A stretch of DNA of 64,000 bases from Streptomyces sp. NBC_00250. Lineage in GTDB: Bacteria > Actinomycetota > Actinomycetes > Streptomycetales > Streptomycetaceae. The stretch spans positions 7,131,501 to 7,195,500 of the forward strand of contig NZ_CP108088.1 in NCBI RefSeq assembly GCF_036192275.1, written 5' to 3'. Below, one piece after another: positions 41,657-51,821 of this stretch (position 1 is its first letter; each line of letters opens with the position of its first letter). A program made the position numbers and the translations under genes. The notes under the pieces are model-generated. The model saw only the letters and a program-made list of their open reading frames with translations, was not told where the DNA came from and ran no database searches.

Positions 41657-42568
41657 CTACGCGTGGCAGGCCACCGGCACCCCGCCGTTCATCGCCGCCA
41701 TGTCGCCGAAGACCGTGACGGGGTCGAGCGGCGACGCCTCCGGCAGGCCCTCCAGCTCCCCGTACGCCCGGTGCAGGTTGGCCACCAGGCGCTCGCTCTC
41801 CCGCCACGCGGCGAACTCGCCGAGCTCCGCCCGCCGCGCCGTCTCCAGCGGCGTCGCGCCCTTCGCGTACCCCTCCGCGGCCAGCTCGCGCACCCAGAGC
41901 AGATACCGCTCGGTCGCGTCGTACGCCGACGGGTCGGTCACCCGGCCGTGCCCCGGCACCACCGTCGGCGCGTCGAGCGAGCGCAGCAGGTCGAGCGCCC
42001 GCAGCGACCCGGCCAGCGAACCCATCGGCAGGAAGGGCGTCCCGCCGTGGAAGACCAGGTCACCGGTGAAGACGACGCCGTGCTCCGGAAGGTGCACGAT
42101 CGAGTCGCCGGTGGTGTGCGCGGGCCCCGGGTGGATCACCCGTACCTCGGTGTCCCCGACGTACAGGGTCAGGCGCTCGCGGTACGTCACGGACGGCGGC
42201 AGGATGTCGACCTTCCCGAAGTCGGTCTGCGGCCACAGCAGATGGAGCTGATGTCCGGCCGCCAGCTGCTCGCTCCGGCAGTTCTCGTGGCCGACGATCC
42301 GCGCCTCCGGCAGGAAGACCCCGTTGCCGTAGGTGTGGTCGCCGTGGTGATGGGTGGAGACGATCGTCCCCGGCAGCGGGAGGCCCTCCGCGAGGACCGC
42401 CTCCCGCAGCAGCCGGGCCCGGCGCTCGGTGGCGGCGGTGTCGACGAGCAGTGATGTGCGCGCGTCGCCGAGGAAGCCGGCGTTGTTCAGGCACCAGCCG
42501 CCGTCGGGCTGGACGAAGGCGTGGACGTTCGGCGCGAGCGCGACGACATAGGGATCGGTGGCAGACAA
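41657..42568 (-). CDS. Zinc metallo-beta-lactamase-fold hydrolase
   Basis: A 303-residue MBL-fold enzyme. The zinc motif is STHHHGDHTYGN (HxHxDH), with a later His in HTTGDSIV, Asp in FTGDLVFHGG and His in VPGHGRV. The N-terminal PNVHAFVQPDGGWCLNNAGF is typical of cyclase/glyoxalase-II-like hydrolases in actinobacteria. The only start giving the full domain is TTG 42568, preceded by GGGGGA. It is divergent from the quinone oxidoreductase-like gene. Substrate is unknown. The 105-base gap upstream of its 3' end holds GC-rich repeats only. Confidence 0.85.
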   Translation of the reverse strand: MSATDPYVVALAPNVHAFVQPDGGWCLNNAGFLGDARTSLLVDTAATERRARLLREAVLAEGLPLPGTIVSTHHHGDHTYGNGVFLPEARIVGHENCRSEQLAAGHQLHLLWPQTDFGKVDILPPSVTYRERLTLYVGDTEVRVIHPGPAHTTGDSIVHLPEHGVVFTGDLVFHGGTPFLPMGSLAGSLRALDLLRSLDAPTVVPGHGRVTDPSAYDATERYLLWVRELAAEGYAKGATPLETARRAELGEFAAWRESERLVANLHRAYGELEGLPEASPLDPVTVFGDMAAMNGGVPVACHA

Positions 42569-42718
42569 GGGATTCCCCCGGGTGAGAGCCCAACTGGACA
42601 GGGGAAGAGTGCCAGTTGGCAGGGACCGGGGGAAAGGCGACTGCACGGGCGTTCGACCGCTGACCCGCACGCACCTCCCCGGCTTGCGGGCGGACACCGC
42701 TGCACCGAGGGTCGGGGT

Positions 42719-43648
42719 ATGAAGGCGATCAGCTACAGCCGGTACGGCGGCCCCGAGGTCCTGGAGTACGGCGAGCTGCCCGACCCCAAGATCGGACCCG
42801 ACGCGGTGCTGCTCAAGGTGCGGGCCGCCGCGGTCAACCCGGTCGACTGGAAGTGCCAGGCCGGGTACCTCGACGGAATGATGGACGCGGTGTTCCCCGT
42901 CATCCCCGGCTGGGACGTCTCCGGTGTCGTCGTGCGGCCCGGCGTCTCCGTCACCGAGTTCGCCGAGGGCGACGAGGTCATGGGCTACGTCCGCGAGGAC
43001 TTCCTCTCCCGGGGCACCTTCGCCGAGTACGTCGCCGCCCCCGTCCGCACCCTCGCCCGCAAGCCGCGCTCCGTCGGCTTCGAGGAGTCTGCCGCGCTGC
43101 CGCTCGTCGGCCTCACCGCCTACCAGGTGCTCCACCAGGCCCTCGCGGTCCGCCCCGGCGACACCGTCCTGGTGCACGCGGCGGCCGGCGGGGTCGGCTC
43201 CATGGGCGTGCAGATCGCCCGCCACCTGGGCTGCCGGGTCATCGGTGCCGCCCGGGACGCCGGCCTCGAACGCGTCGCCGAGCTGGGCGCCGAACCGGTC
43301 GGCTACGACGAGGCGACCTTCGCCGACCAGGTCCGGGCCCTCGCCCCGCTGGGCGTGGACGCCGTCCTCGACACCATCGGGGGACCGTTCCTGCGGATCT
43401 CCGCCGGGCTGCTCGCCCCCCAGGGCCGGCTCGCCTCGATCGCCGACGGCGAGGTCCTCGCGCTCGGCGGCCGCTACTTCTGGGTCCGCCCCGATCCGGT
43501 CGACCTCGCGGCCCTCGCGGACCTGGTCGACGAGGGCGTTCTCACCGTACGGGTGGCCAGGGCGTTCCCGCTGGAACAGGCGGCGGACGCCCAGCGTGCC
43601 AACGCCGCGGGCGGTCTGAACGGCAAGGTCGTCGTCACCGTCCCCTGA
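42719..43648 (+). CDS. NADP-dependent zinc-free MDR oxidoreductase (quinone oxidoreductase-like)
   Basis: A 309-residue medium-chain reductase without zinc ligands. The N-terminal MKAISYSRYGGPEVLEYGE, VNPVDWKCQAGYL and VIPGWDVSGVV motifs and the nucleotide fold HAAAGGVGSMGVQIARHLG fit the QOR/MDR family, which reduces quinones or enones with NADPH. ATG 42719 begins the conserved region, although the frame is open to 42521. It stands alone between an MBL gene and convergent membrane genes. Confidence 0.9.
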   Translation: MKAISYSRYGGPEVLEYGELPDPKIGPDAVLLKVRAAAVNPVDWKCQAGYLDGMMDAVFPVIPGWDVSGVVVRPGVSVTEFAEGDEVMGYVREDFLSRGTFAEYVAAPVRTLARKPRSVGFEESAALPLVGLTAYQVLHQALAVRPGDTVLVHAAAGGVGSMGVQIARHLGCRVIGAARDAGLERVAELGAEPVGYDEATFADQVRALAPLGVDAVLDTIGGPFLRISAGLLAPQGRLASIADGEVLALGGRYFWVRPDPVDLAALADLVDEGVLTVRVARAFPLEQAADAQRANAAGGLNGKVVVTVP

Positions 43649-43675
43649 AGCGCGCCCCGCAACGCCCGGGGCCGG

Positions 43676-44002
43676 TCACCAGATCATCGCCGCCCCGAAG
43701 ACGGCCAGCGCGATCGTGCAGAAGGCCGCGAGCAGCGCGCCCCGGTGGGAGAGGGGCTGCGGCCTGGCCGGGCTCAGGGAGCGGATCCGGCGGTGCGCGA
43801 CGGCGAGGAAGCCGATCCACACGAGCGCCGACAGCGCGAGCCCGGTGAGCCTGACGGCGGTGATCTCGTCGCTCACGGCCAGTTTGACGGCGAGCACCGC
43901 CACCACCGTGCACGACAGGGTCGTCCGCCGCCACGCGAGCCGCGTCCGCTCCGGCTGGAGCCCGGGATCACGCGCGTCGATCCCGGAGGCGGCCTCGGTC
44001 AC
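43676..44002 (-). CDS. DUF202 membrane protein (second of pair)
   Basis: A 108-residue protein with three hydrophobic segments. PERTRLAWRRTTLSCTVVAVLAVK is the DUF202 signature. The GTG start overlaps the stop of the preceding DUF202 gene (GTGA), so translation is coupled. The family's role is unknown; paired small DUF202 proteins may form a heteromeric membrane complex. Confidence 0.82.
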   Translation of the reverse strand: MTEAASGIDARDPGLQPERTRLAWRRTTLSCTVVAVLAVKLAVSDEITAVRLTGLALSALVWIGFLAVAHRRIRSLSPARPQPLSHRGALLAAFCTIALAVFGAAMIW

Positions 44003-44394
44003 CGCCCCGCCCAGCCGAAGAGCACGACCACCACCATGGCGACGGCCACCACCGCCACCACCAGGCTCAGCACCGCGGGGAACCGGGATCCCGGCAGGTC
44101 CTCGCCGCGCCGCATCGCCCGCTCGCAGCGCACCCAGTGGTTCACCGCCCGCAGCGCGCACAGCACCCCGGCCGCGAGCAGCGCGAGCGCGAGCCCGACC
44201 CGGACTCCCCAGCGCAGGTCCGGCAGGAACTGGTCGACGGCGAAGCCCCCGCCGACCAGGGCGAGCGCGGTCCGGATCCAGGCGAGGAAGGTCCGCTCGT
44301 TGGCGAGGGAGAAACGGTAGTCGGGGGTCTCTCCCTCGTCGCGGATCCGCTGCGGTGCGAACCACAGCCGCAGGCTCTGTACGAAATCGCTCAC
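43999..44394 (-). CDS. YidH/DUF202-family membrane protein (first of pair)
   Basis: A 131-residue protein with three membrane segments. DYRFSLANERTFLAWIRTALAL is the YidH/DUF202 signature near residue 30. It overlaps the second DUF202 gene by 4 bases and follows the NUDIX gene after 9 bases, so all three are probably one transcript. Function is unknown. Confidence 0.87.
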   Translation of the reverse strand: MSDFVQSLRLWFAPQRIRDEGETPDYRFSLANERTFLAWIRTALALVGGGFAVDQFLPDLRWGVRVGLALALLAAGVLCALRAVNHWVRCERAMRRGEDLPGSRFPAVLSLVVAVVAVAMVVVVLFGWAGR

Positions 44395-44403
44395 ATGCGC
44401 ACC

Positions 44404-44955
44404 CTAGCGTTCGGGTGATCGGCCCGCCCGGTCCCCGTCGCCCGCGGCCCCGTCCGCCCGCAGCAGCTCGTACGCGGCGAGCCCGTCCGGCACCCACTCC
44501 CAGTCGCCGAGCCGCGCGGCCAGCTCCTCCTCGGTGAGGAAGGCATGCCAGGCGACCTCCTCCACCTGCGGGTTGACCGGCAGCTCGCACCGCACCTCGT
44601 AGACCGCCGACCACCACTTGCCGGCCACGCCCGCGGAGTCGTACAAGAACGTCATGACGGGCTCGGGCCGGGGCAGCCCCCGCACCCCGAGCTCCTCCTC
44701 GGCCTCGCGCAGGGCGGCCTCGTCGTAGGACTCGCCCGCGCCCACGACCCCGCCGACGAACATGTCGTACAGGGACGGGAAGACCAGTTTGGTCGGCGTC
44801 CTGCGGTGGACGAAGATCCGGCCCTCGGCGTCCCGGACCCGGATGAAGACGCAGCGGTGGATGAGGCCCCGCGCGTACACCTCACCGCGCGGGGCCTGCC
44901 CGATCACCCGGTCGTGCTCGTCGACGACATCGAGAATCTCTTCAGCGGAACTCAT
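44404..44955 (-). CDS. NUDIX hydrolase (YfcD/isopentenyl isomerase-like subgroup)
   Basis: A 183-residue protein with a complete Nudix box, VGGVVGAGESYDEAALREAE continuing EELGV (G-x5-E-x7-R-E-x2-E-E). VDEHDRVIGQAPRGEVYARG and RCVFIRVRDAEGRIFVHRR at the start resemble YfcD and IPP isomerase-type Nudix proteins. It probably hydrolyses a nucleoside diphosphate derivative. ATG 44955 (MSSAEE) is chosen over 44967. Confidence 0.9.
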   Translation of the reverse strand: MSSAEEILDVVDEHDRVIGQAPRGEVYARGLIHRCVFIRVRDAEGRIFVHRRTPTKLVFPSLYDMFVGGVVGAGESYDEAALREAEEELGVRGLPRPEPVMTFLYDSAGVAGKWWSAVYEVRCELPVNPQVEEVAWHAFLTEEELAARLGDWEWVPDGLAAYELLRADGAAGDGDRAGRSPER

Positions 44956-44994
44956 CCCGCCATCCAAGCAGGACCGGCCGACGGGGGAGCGGGC

Positions 44995-46409
<1,415 letters not shown>

Positions 46410-46419
46410 GCATCCATAT

Positions 46420-46434
46420 TAATGCCCAACATTA
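46420..46434. promoter_or_regulatory. Perfect dyad upstream of TetR gene
   Basis: TAATGCCCAACATTA has perfect arms TAATG/CATTA, 11 bases from the TetR start. It is AT-rich in a GC-rich region and likely overlaps the TetR promoter. Confidence 0.6.
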
Positions 46435-46478
46435 GAAAGTGGGAGGGGGTGCGGATCCAGGACGGCACGGCGAAAAGG

Positions 46479-46501
46479 TTGACTCGATACATCCGTGTAT
46501 C
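46479..46501 (+). promoter_or_regulatory. -35-like element and dyad upstream of KstD-like gene
   Basis: TTGACT (46479-46484) is a good -35 hexamer. It is followed at 46486-46501 by the dyad GATACATCCGTGTATC with arms GATACA/TGTATC. The KstD-like gene starts 14 bases further on, so a protein bound here would block its promoter. Confidence 0.5.
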
Positions 46502-46514
46502 CAAGATGCGGTCC

Positions 46515-48170
46515 ATGTCCTACGACGCAGATGTGATCGTGATCGGGGCCGGTCTCGCCGGCCTCGTCGCCACCGCCGAGCTGGTCGACGCCGGCCGCAC
46601 CGTGATCCTCCTCGACCAGGAACCCGAACAGTCCCTCGGCGGCCAGGCCCACTGGTCCTTCGGCGGACTCTTCCTCGTCGACTCCCCCGAACAGCGCAGG
46701 ATGCGCGTCAAGGACAGCCACGCCCTCGCCCTCCAGGACTGGTACGGCACCGCCGGCTTCGACCGGACCGAGGACCACTGGCCGAAGAAGTGGGCCGAGG
46801 CGTACGTCGACTTCGCCGCCGGAGAGAAGCGCTCCTGGCTCCACGCGCGCGGGGTGCGGTTCTTTCCCGTCGTCGGCTGGGCCGAGCGCGGCGGCTACGA
46901 CGCCAACGGCCACGGCAACTCCGTCCCCCGCTTCCACATCACCTGGGGTACGGGCCCCGGCCTCGTCGCCCCCTTCGAGCGGAAGGTCCGCGAGGGCGTC
47001 GCCCGCGGCCTCGTCCAGCTCCGCTTCCGCCACCGGGTCACCGCCCTCGGCCGCACCGCCGGAGCCGTCGACACCGTCACCGGCGAGATCCTGGAACCCT
47101 CCACCGCCGAGCGCGGCACCGCCAGCGGCCGCGAGGCCACCGGCACCTTCGAGCTGCGCGCCCAGGCCGTGATCGTCACCTCCGGCGGCATCGGCGGCAA
47201 CCACGAGCTCGTCCGCGCCCAGTGGCCCGAGCGGCTCGGCACCCCGCCCGCCCGCATGCTCTCCGGAGTGCCCGCCCATGTCGACGGGCTGATGCTCGGC
47301 ATCGCCGAGAAGGCCGGCGCCCACCACATCAACCGAGACCGGATGTGGCACTACACCGAGGGCATCGAGAACTGGAACCCCATCTGGGCCAAGCACGGCA
47401 TCCGCATCCTCCCCGGCCCGTCCTCGCTCTGGCTGGACGCCACCGGCAAGCGGCTGCCCGTCCCGCTCTTCCCCGGCTTCGACACCCTCGGCACCCTCGA
47501 ACACATCATGCGGACCGGCCACGACCACACCTGGTTCGTCCTCGACAAGCGGATCATCGGCAAGGAGTTCGCCCTCTCCGGCTCCGAACAGAACCCCGAC
47601 CTCACCGGCAAGTCCGTCCGCGACGTGATCGGCCGCGCCCGCGCCGACGTGCCGGGCCCGGTCCAGGCGTTCATGGACAAGGGCGTCGACTTCGTCGTCG
47701 AGAACGACCTCTCCGCCCTCGTCCGCGGCATGAACCGGATCACCGGCGAGGACCTGATCGACGAGACCGCCCTGCGCCACGAGATCACCGCCCGCGACCG
47801 CGAGATCGCCAACCCCTTCACCAAGGACCTCCAGGTCACGGCGATCCGCGGCGCCCGCAAGTACCTCGGCGACAAGCTCATCCGCACGGCGCCCCCGCAC
47901 CGCATCCTCGACCCCAAGGCGGGCCCGCTGATCGCCGTCCGCCTCAACATCCTCACCCGCAAGTCCCTCGGCGGCCTGGAGACCGACCTCGACTCCCGCG
48001 TCCTCACCGAAGGCGGCGAACCCCTGGAGGGCGTGTACGCGGCGGGCGAGGCGGCCGGCTTCGGCGGCGGAGGCGTCCACGGCTACCGCTCCCTCGAAGG
48101 CACCTTCCTCGGCGGCTGCATCTTCTCGGGCCGCGCGGCGGGCAGGGCGGCGGCCAGGGCGGTGAGCTGA
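46515..48170 (+). CDS. FAD-binding dehydrogenase, 3-ketosteroid-delta-1-dehydrogenase-like
   Basis: A 551-residue flavoprotein. The N-terminal dinucleotide motif is DVIVIGAGLAGLVATAELVDAG, GGQAHWSFGG follows, and AVIVTSGGIGGNHELV and EGVYAAGEAAGFGGGGVHGY close the FAD site. This layout is that of the fumarate reductase/KstD superfamily; the long substrate domain is typical of the FAD-binding dehydrogenases annotated in steroid and ketone degradation. ATG 46515 (MSYDAD) is used; 46506 is an alternative. The neighbouring hydroxysteroid-type SDR supports a steroid or terpenoid substrate. Confidence 0.88.
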   Translation: MSYDADVIVIGAGLAGLVATAELVDAGRTVILLDQEPEQSLGGQAHWSFGGLFLVDSPEQRRMRVKDSHALALQDWYGTAGFDRTEDHWPKKWAEAYVDFAAGEKRSWLHARGVRFFPVVGWAERGGYDANGHGNSVPRFHITWGTGPGLVAPFERKVREGVARGLVQLRFRHRVTALGRTAGAVDTVTGEILEPSTAERGTASGREATGTFELRAQAVIVTSGGIGGNHELVRAQWPERLGTPPARMLSGVPAHVDGLMLGIAEKAGAHHINRDRMWHYTEGIENWNPIWAKHGIRILPGPSSLWLDATGKRLPVPLFPGFDTLGTLEHIMRTGHDHTWFVLDKRIIGKEFALSGSEQNPDLTGKSVRDVIGRARADVPGPVQAFMDKGVDFVVENDLSALVRGMNRITGEDLIDETALRHEITARDREIANPFTKDLQVTAIRGARKYLGDKLIRTAPPHRILDPKAGPLIAVRLNILTRKSLGGLETDLDSRVLTEGGEPLEGVYAAGEAAGFGGGGVHGYRSLEGTFLGGCIFSGRAAGRAAARAVS

Positions 48171-48282
48171 CGGACGTGGTGATCAGGACCGGCGGCGGTA
48201 GGAACACCCCGCCGGCCGCCACCACTCCTCGCACGGCGGACGGCGCGCCGGACAGCGGAGGGGGCCTCGGTCCGGCGCCCTC

Positions 48283-48717
48283 TCACCTGCCCCCCTGAAT
48301 CGACTCCACCACCCTGAACCGCTCCACGACCACCAACGTCGAGTCGTCCACCACGAACCCGGGGGCGCCCAAGGCCTCCCGCATCTCCTCGCCGTGCCAG
48401 AAGCGCTCGTGCGCCTCGCGCCACTGCGCGACCGACAGGAAGCCCTCGCCCTCGTCGAGCGCGAGCCGCAGGTCCGCCGCGCCCAGGGGCAGGACCTCGA
48501 CCTCCGTGATCTCCACGACCGCGACCTCGCGTCCGTCGGAGTCGATGAGCGCCGAGCGTTCGCCGACCTCCGGCAGCTCCTCGTTCTCGACCTGCCATTC
48601 GGCCAGCAGCCCCGTCGTGGCGACCTTCTCGCCGGACAGGACCGCCGCGACCAGCTGGTCCCGCAGGGGCCCGGGGAAGGCGAGGAGGAAGGGCTTGAGC
48701 GCGTGAGGGCCGGTCAT
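48283..48717 (-). CDS. ASCH-domain protein
   Basis: A 144-residue protein with the ASCH fold: GEKVATTGLLAEW (the G-x-K-x2-T motif), LPEVGERSALIDSDG and an aspartate/glutamate strand region. It ends with a YqfB-like ERFRVVESIQ strand. ASCH proteins bind RNA or modified nucleosides, and some hydrolyse acetylcytidine. The start could also be GTG 48738, seven codons upstream. Function is unproven. Confidence 0.82.
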   Translation of the reverse strand: MTGPHALKPFLLAFPGPLRDQLVAAVLSGEKVATTGLLAEWQVENEELPEVGERSALIDSDGREVAVVEITEVEVLPLGAADLRLALDEGEGFLSVAQWREAHERFWHGEEMREALGAPGFVVDDSTLVVVERFRVVESIQGGR

Positions 48718-48772
48718 GGCCGACAGTCTGTCAGCCACGACCGGCCCTCGGAGCCGTACGCGAGGAGCCGGG

Positions 48773-50170
48773 CTACAACACCAGCGACAGCAGCAGCACG
48801 AACCCGATCCCGACCACCGAGATGATCGTCTCCATCACCGACCAGGTCTTGATCGTCTGGCCGACGCTCATGCCGAAGTACTCCTTCACCAGCCAGAAGC
48901 CGGCGTCGTTGACATGGCTGAAGAAGAGCGAACCCGCACCGATCGCGAGGACGAGCAGCGCCGACTCACTCGTCGACATGCCCTCCGCCAGCGGAGCCAC
49001 GAGCCCGGCGGCCGAGATCGTCGCCACCGTCGCGGAGCCCGTCGCCAGCCGGATCGCGACCGCGATCAGCCAGGCGAGCAGCAGGGCCGGGATGGACCAG
49101 TTCTCGGAGAAGTCCAGGATCATCTGGCCGACGCCGATGTCGATGAGGGTCTGCTTGAAGCCGCCGCCCGCGCCGACGATCAACAGGACGCCCGCGATCG
49201 GGGCGAGGGACTTCTCGACGGTCGAGGACAGCCGCTCCTTGGTGAAACCGGCCGCCCGGCCCAGGGTGAACATGCCGACTATGACGGCGGCGAGCAGCGC
49301 GATCAGCGGGGAGCCGATGACGTCGGTGACCTTCTGGACGCCGTTCTCCGGGTCGTCCACGACGATGTCGACGAGCGCCTTCACCAGCATGAGGACGACG
49401 GGCAGCATCACGGTCGCGACGGTGGCACCGAAGCCGGGACGCTTCTCCAGGTCCTCGGAGGGCCGGGCCGGAATCATGTTCTCGGGGGCCTGGATGTCCA
49501 CCCAACGGGCGGCGTACCGGGAGAAGACCGGGCCGGCGATGATCACGGTCGGGATGGCGACGACGAGACCGAGGGCGAGGGTGACGCCCAGGTTGGCGCC
49601 GACCGCGTCGATGGCGACGAGCGGGCCGGGGTGCGGCGGGATGAGGCCGTGCATGACGGACAGTCCGGCGAGGGCCGGGATGCCGATCCGCATCAGGGAG
49701 TAGTTGCCGCGCTTGGCGACCATGAGGACGACCGGGATCAGCAGGACGATGCCGACCTCGAAGAAGAGCGGGAGACCGATCACCGAGGCGATCAGGACCA
49801 TGGCCCAGGGCATGGCCCGGCCGCCGGCCTTCGCCAGGATCGTGTCGACGATCTGGTCGGCGCCGCCCGAGTCGGCGAGCAGCTTGCCCAGGATCGCGCC
49901 GAGGGCGATCAGGACGCCCACGCCGGCGACGGTGTTGCCGAGGCCGGTGGTGAAGGACTTGATGGTGTCCGCGAGCGGCGCACCGGCGAACGCGCCGAGC
50001 GCGAGCGACCCGATGGTCAGCGCCAGGAACGCGTGCAGCTTGAACTTGGTGATGAGCACGACGATGACGGCGATGCCGGCGAGTACGGCGATGCCGAGCT
50101 GGGCGTTGCCTGCCGAGGTGATCGGTTCGGCGGCGTCCGCTGCCAGGATCTCGACGCTGAGACTGGTCAA
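48773..50170 (-). CDS. GntP-family gluconate:H+ symporter
   Basis: A 465-residue membrane protein with 12-14 hydrophobic segments. ADTIKSFTTGLGNTVAGVG, GLPLFFEVGIVLLIPV, HGLIPPHPGP and FFSHVNDAGFWLVKEYFG are the GntP signatures. It imports gluconate. The start is TTG 50170 with AAGGA about 12 bases before. It follows the gluconokinase gene by 48 bases and the divergent FadR-type regulator completes a gluconate locus. There are no 6-phosphogluconate pathway genes nearby. Confidence 0.94.
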   Translation of the reverse strand: MTSLSVEILAADAAEPITSAGNAQLGIAVLAGIAVIVVLITKFKLHAFLALTIGSLALGAFAGAPLADTIKSFTTGLGNTVAGVGVLIALGAILGKLLADSGGADQIVDTILAKAGGRAMPWAMVLIASVIGLPLFFEVGIVLLIPVVLMVAKRGNYSLMRIGIPALAGLSVMHGLIPPHPGPLVAIDAVGANLGVTLALGLVVAIPTVIIAGPVFSRYAARWVDIQAPENMIPARPSEDLEKRPGFGATVATVMLPVVLMLVKALVDIVVDDPENGVQKVTDVIGSPLIALLAAVIVGMFTLGRAAGFTKERLSSTVEKSLAPIAGVLLIVGAGGGFKQTLIDIGVGQMILDFSENWSIPALLLAWLIAVAIRLATGSATVATISAAGLVAPLAEGMSTSESALLVLAIGAGSLFFSHVNDAGFWLVKEYFGMSVGQTIKTWSVMETIISVVGIGFVLLLSLVL

Positions 50171-50218
50171 GGTGGAGTCCTTCGTACGAGCGGGGGGATC
50201 GGGGGACGGGGACTGAGA

Positions 50219-50746
50219 TCAGCCGGCGAGGGCGCGCAGCGCGGCGGCGGCCCGGTCGGAGATCTCTTCGGGAGTGCCGGAGACGTCGACGGCGACGCCG
50301 GCCTCGTCCTCCTGCAGCGGCTGCAGGGTGGCGAACTGGGAGTCCAGGAGCGCCGTCGGCATGAAGTGGCCCTTGCGGGCCCCCATGCGCTGCTCGATGA
50401 GCTCCCGGTCACCGGTCAGATGGAGGAAGACCACACCGGGGGCCGCGGCGCGCAGCCGGTCCCGATAGCTGCGCTTCAGCGCGGAGCTGCTCACCACACC
50501 GCCGAGCCCGGCCCGGTCGTGCGCCCACGTGCCGATGGCGTCGAGCCAGGGTTCGCGGTCGCTGTCGTCCAGGGGGACGCCGGCCGACATCTTGGCCACG
50601 TTCGCCGCCGGGTGGAAGTCGTCGCCCTCGGCGTAGGGGAGGCCGAGGGCTTCGGCGACCAGCGGGCCGATCGTGGTCTTGCCGGTCCCGGCGACGCCCA
50701 TCACGACGACGACTGCCCTCGTCCTGGGCTGGGGGGTGGTGCTCAT
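50219..50746 (-). CDS. gntK: Gluconokinase
   Basis: A 175-residue P-loop kinase phosphorylating gluconate to 6-phosphogluconate. The P-loop is VMGVAGTGKTT (about 15-25). EGDDFHPAANVAKMSAGVPL is the gluconate-binding signature and SSSALKRSYRD and GHFMPTALLDSQ complete the active site. Length matches the family. It is followed by the permease gene and is transcribed away from the regulator gene. Confidence 0.95.
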   Translation of the reverse strand: MSTTPQPRTRAVVVVMGVAGTGKTTIGPLVAEALGLPYAEGDDFHPAANVAKMSAGVPLDDSDREPWLDAIGTWAHDRAGLGGVVSSSALKRSYRDRLRAAAPGVVFLHLTGDRELIEQRMGARKGHFMPTALLDSQFATLQPLQEDEAGVAVDVSGTPEEISDRAAAALRALAG

Positions 50747-50795
50747 GGGTGGTGCCTCGCTGTCTTCTTCGACATCGATCCGTCGCGCCCATGAA

Positions 50796-50806
50796 ACCCA
50801 TTGGGT
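50796..50806. promoter_or_regulatory. 11-bp palindrome in gluconate divergent region
   Basis: ACCCATTGGGT is a perfect palindrome around a central T. It lies on the gluconokinase side of the divergent gap and may be a secondary regulator or catabolite-control site. Confidence 0.35.
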
Positions 50807-50832
50807 ACGACGTATTCAAGAGACTGTGACGT

Positions 50833-50847
50833 AAAAGTAGTACTTTT
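50833..50847. promoter_or_regulatory. Probable operator of the gluconate regulator
   Basis: AAAAGTAGTACTTTT is a perfect palindrome around a central G, 47 bases before the regulator's ATG and 87 before that of gluconokinase. GntR/FadR-family proteins bind palindromes of this size, so this is the likely autoregulatory site. Confidence 0.7.
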
Positions 50848-50893
50848 AATTCCCGATGTGATCACCCGCGCGAGCGCGCATAGGCTTGCCACC

Positions 50894-51595
50894 ATGACGA
50901 CACCGGCCCAGGGGCTTCACTCGCACGTCCTCGCCACCCTGGGTCTCGCGATCACCGCGGGGGAGTATCCGCCCGGCACCGTGCTGCGCACCGACGAGCT
51001 CGCCCAGCGCTTCGACGTCTCCCGGACCGTGATCCGCGAGGTCGTCCGGGTCCTGGAGTCCATGCACCTCGTCGAGTCCCGCCGCCGCGTCGGCGTGACC
51101 GTCCTCCCCACCGCCAGCTGGAACGTGTACGACCCCCAGGTCATCCGCTGGCGGCTGGCCGGCGCCGACCGCCCCCGCCAGCTCCGCTCGCTCACCGTGC
51201 TCCGCTCGGCCGTGGAACCCGTCGCCGCGGGCCTGGCCGCCGTGAACGCCACCCCCGAACAGTGCCGCGAGCTGACCGAGCAGGCCCTCGGCATGGTCGC
51301 CACCTCGCGCGGCCGGCGTCTTGAGGAGTACCTCGTCCACGACGTCGCCTTCCACCGGATCGTGCTCAACGCCTCCGGGAACGAGATGTTCGCCCGCCTC
51401 GGCGACGTCGTCGCGGAGGTCCTCACCGGCCGTACCCACCACCACGTGATGTTCGAGGACCCCGACCCGGCCGCCGTCACGCTCCACGTCCAGGTCGCCG
51501 AGGCCGTGCGGGAGCGGGACGCGGCCCGTGCCGAGGAGCTGACCCGCCAGATCGCGGTCGGCGCCCTTCAGGAGCTGGACGTCCTCGCTCCGTGA
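50894..51595 (+). CDS. FadR-subfamily GntR regulator of gluconate genes
   Basis: A 233-residue regulator. The winged helix covers about 5-75 (LGLAITAGEYPPGTVL, TDELAQRFDVSRTVIREVVRVL). The all-helical FCD ligand domain holds probable metal ligands in EEYLVHDVAFHRIVLNASGN and GRTHHHVM. Divergence from gntK and the permease suggests it is the gluconate repressor. ATG 50894 is chosen because the palindrome lies upstream of it. Confidence 0.9.
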   Translation: MTTPAQGLHSHVLATLGLAITAGEYPPGTVLRTDELAQRFDVSRTVIREVVRVLESMHLVESRRRVGVTVLPTASWNVYDPQVIRWRLAGADRPRQLRSLTVLRSAVEPVAAGLAAVNATPEQCRELTEQALGMVATSRGRRLEEYLVHDVAFHRIVLNASGNEMFARLGDVVAEVLTGRTHHHVMFEDPDPAAVTLHVQVAEAVRERDAARAEELTRQIAVGALQELDVLAP

Positions 51596-51821
51596 GGCGC
51601 GCCGTGGGGCACGAGGTGGAGCGCGCGGGGGAACACCCGCAAACCACTCCGTAAAGCGCCGGTAAAGCTCTGAACTAGCTCAAATATGGGCGTTCAGTGA
51701 CATGCGCCACAGTCAGTTCCCGTCCCTTGCCGTGAGGATGTGCGCTGGCCGTGCCGGGGTGACCCCCCCCACCAGGCACGGCCGGGTACCGCACAGCCCC
51801 CTCACGAAGGCGAACAACTCC

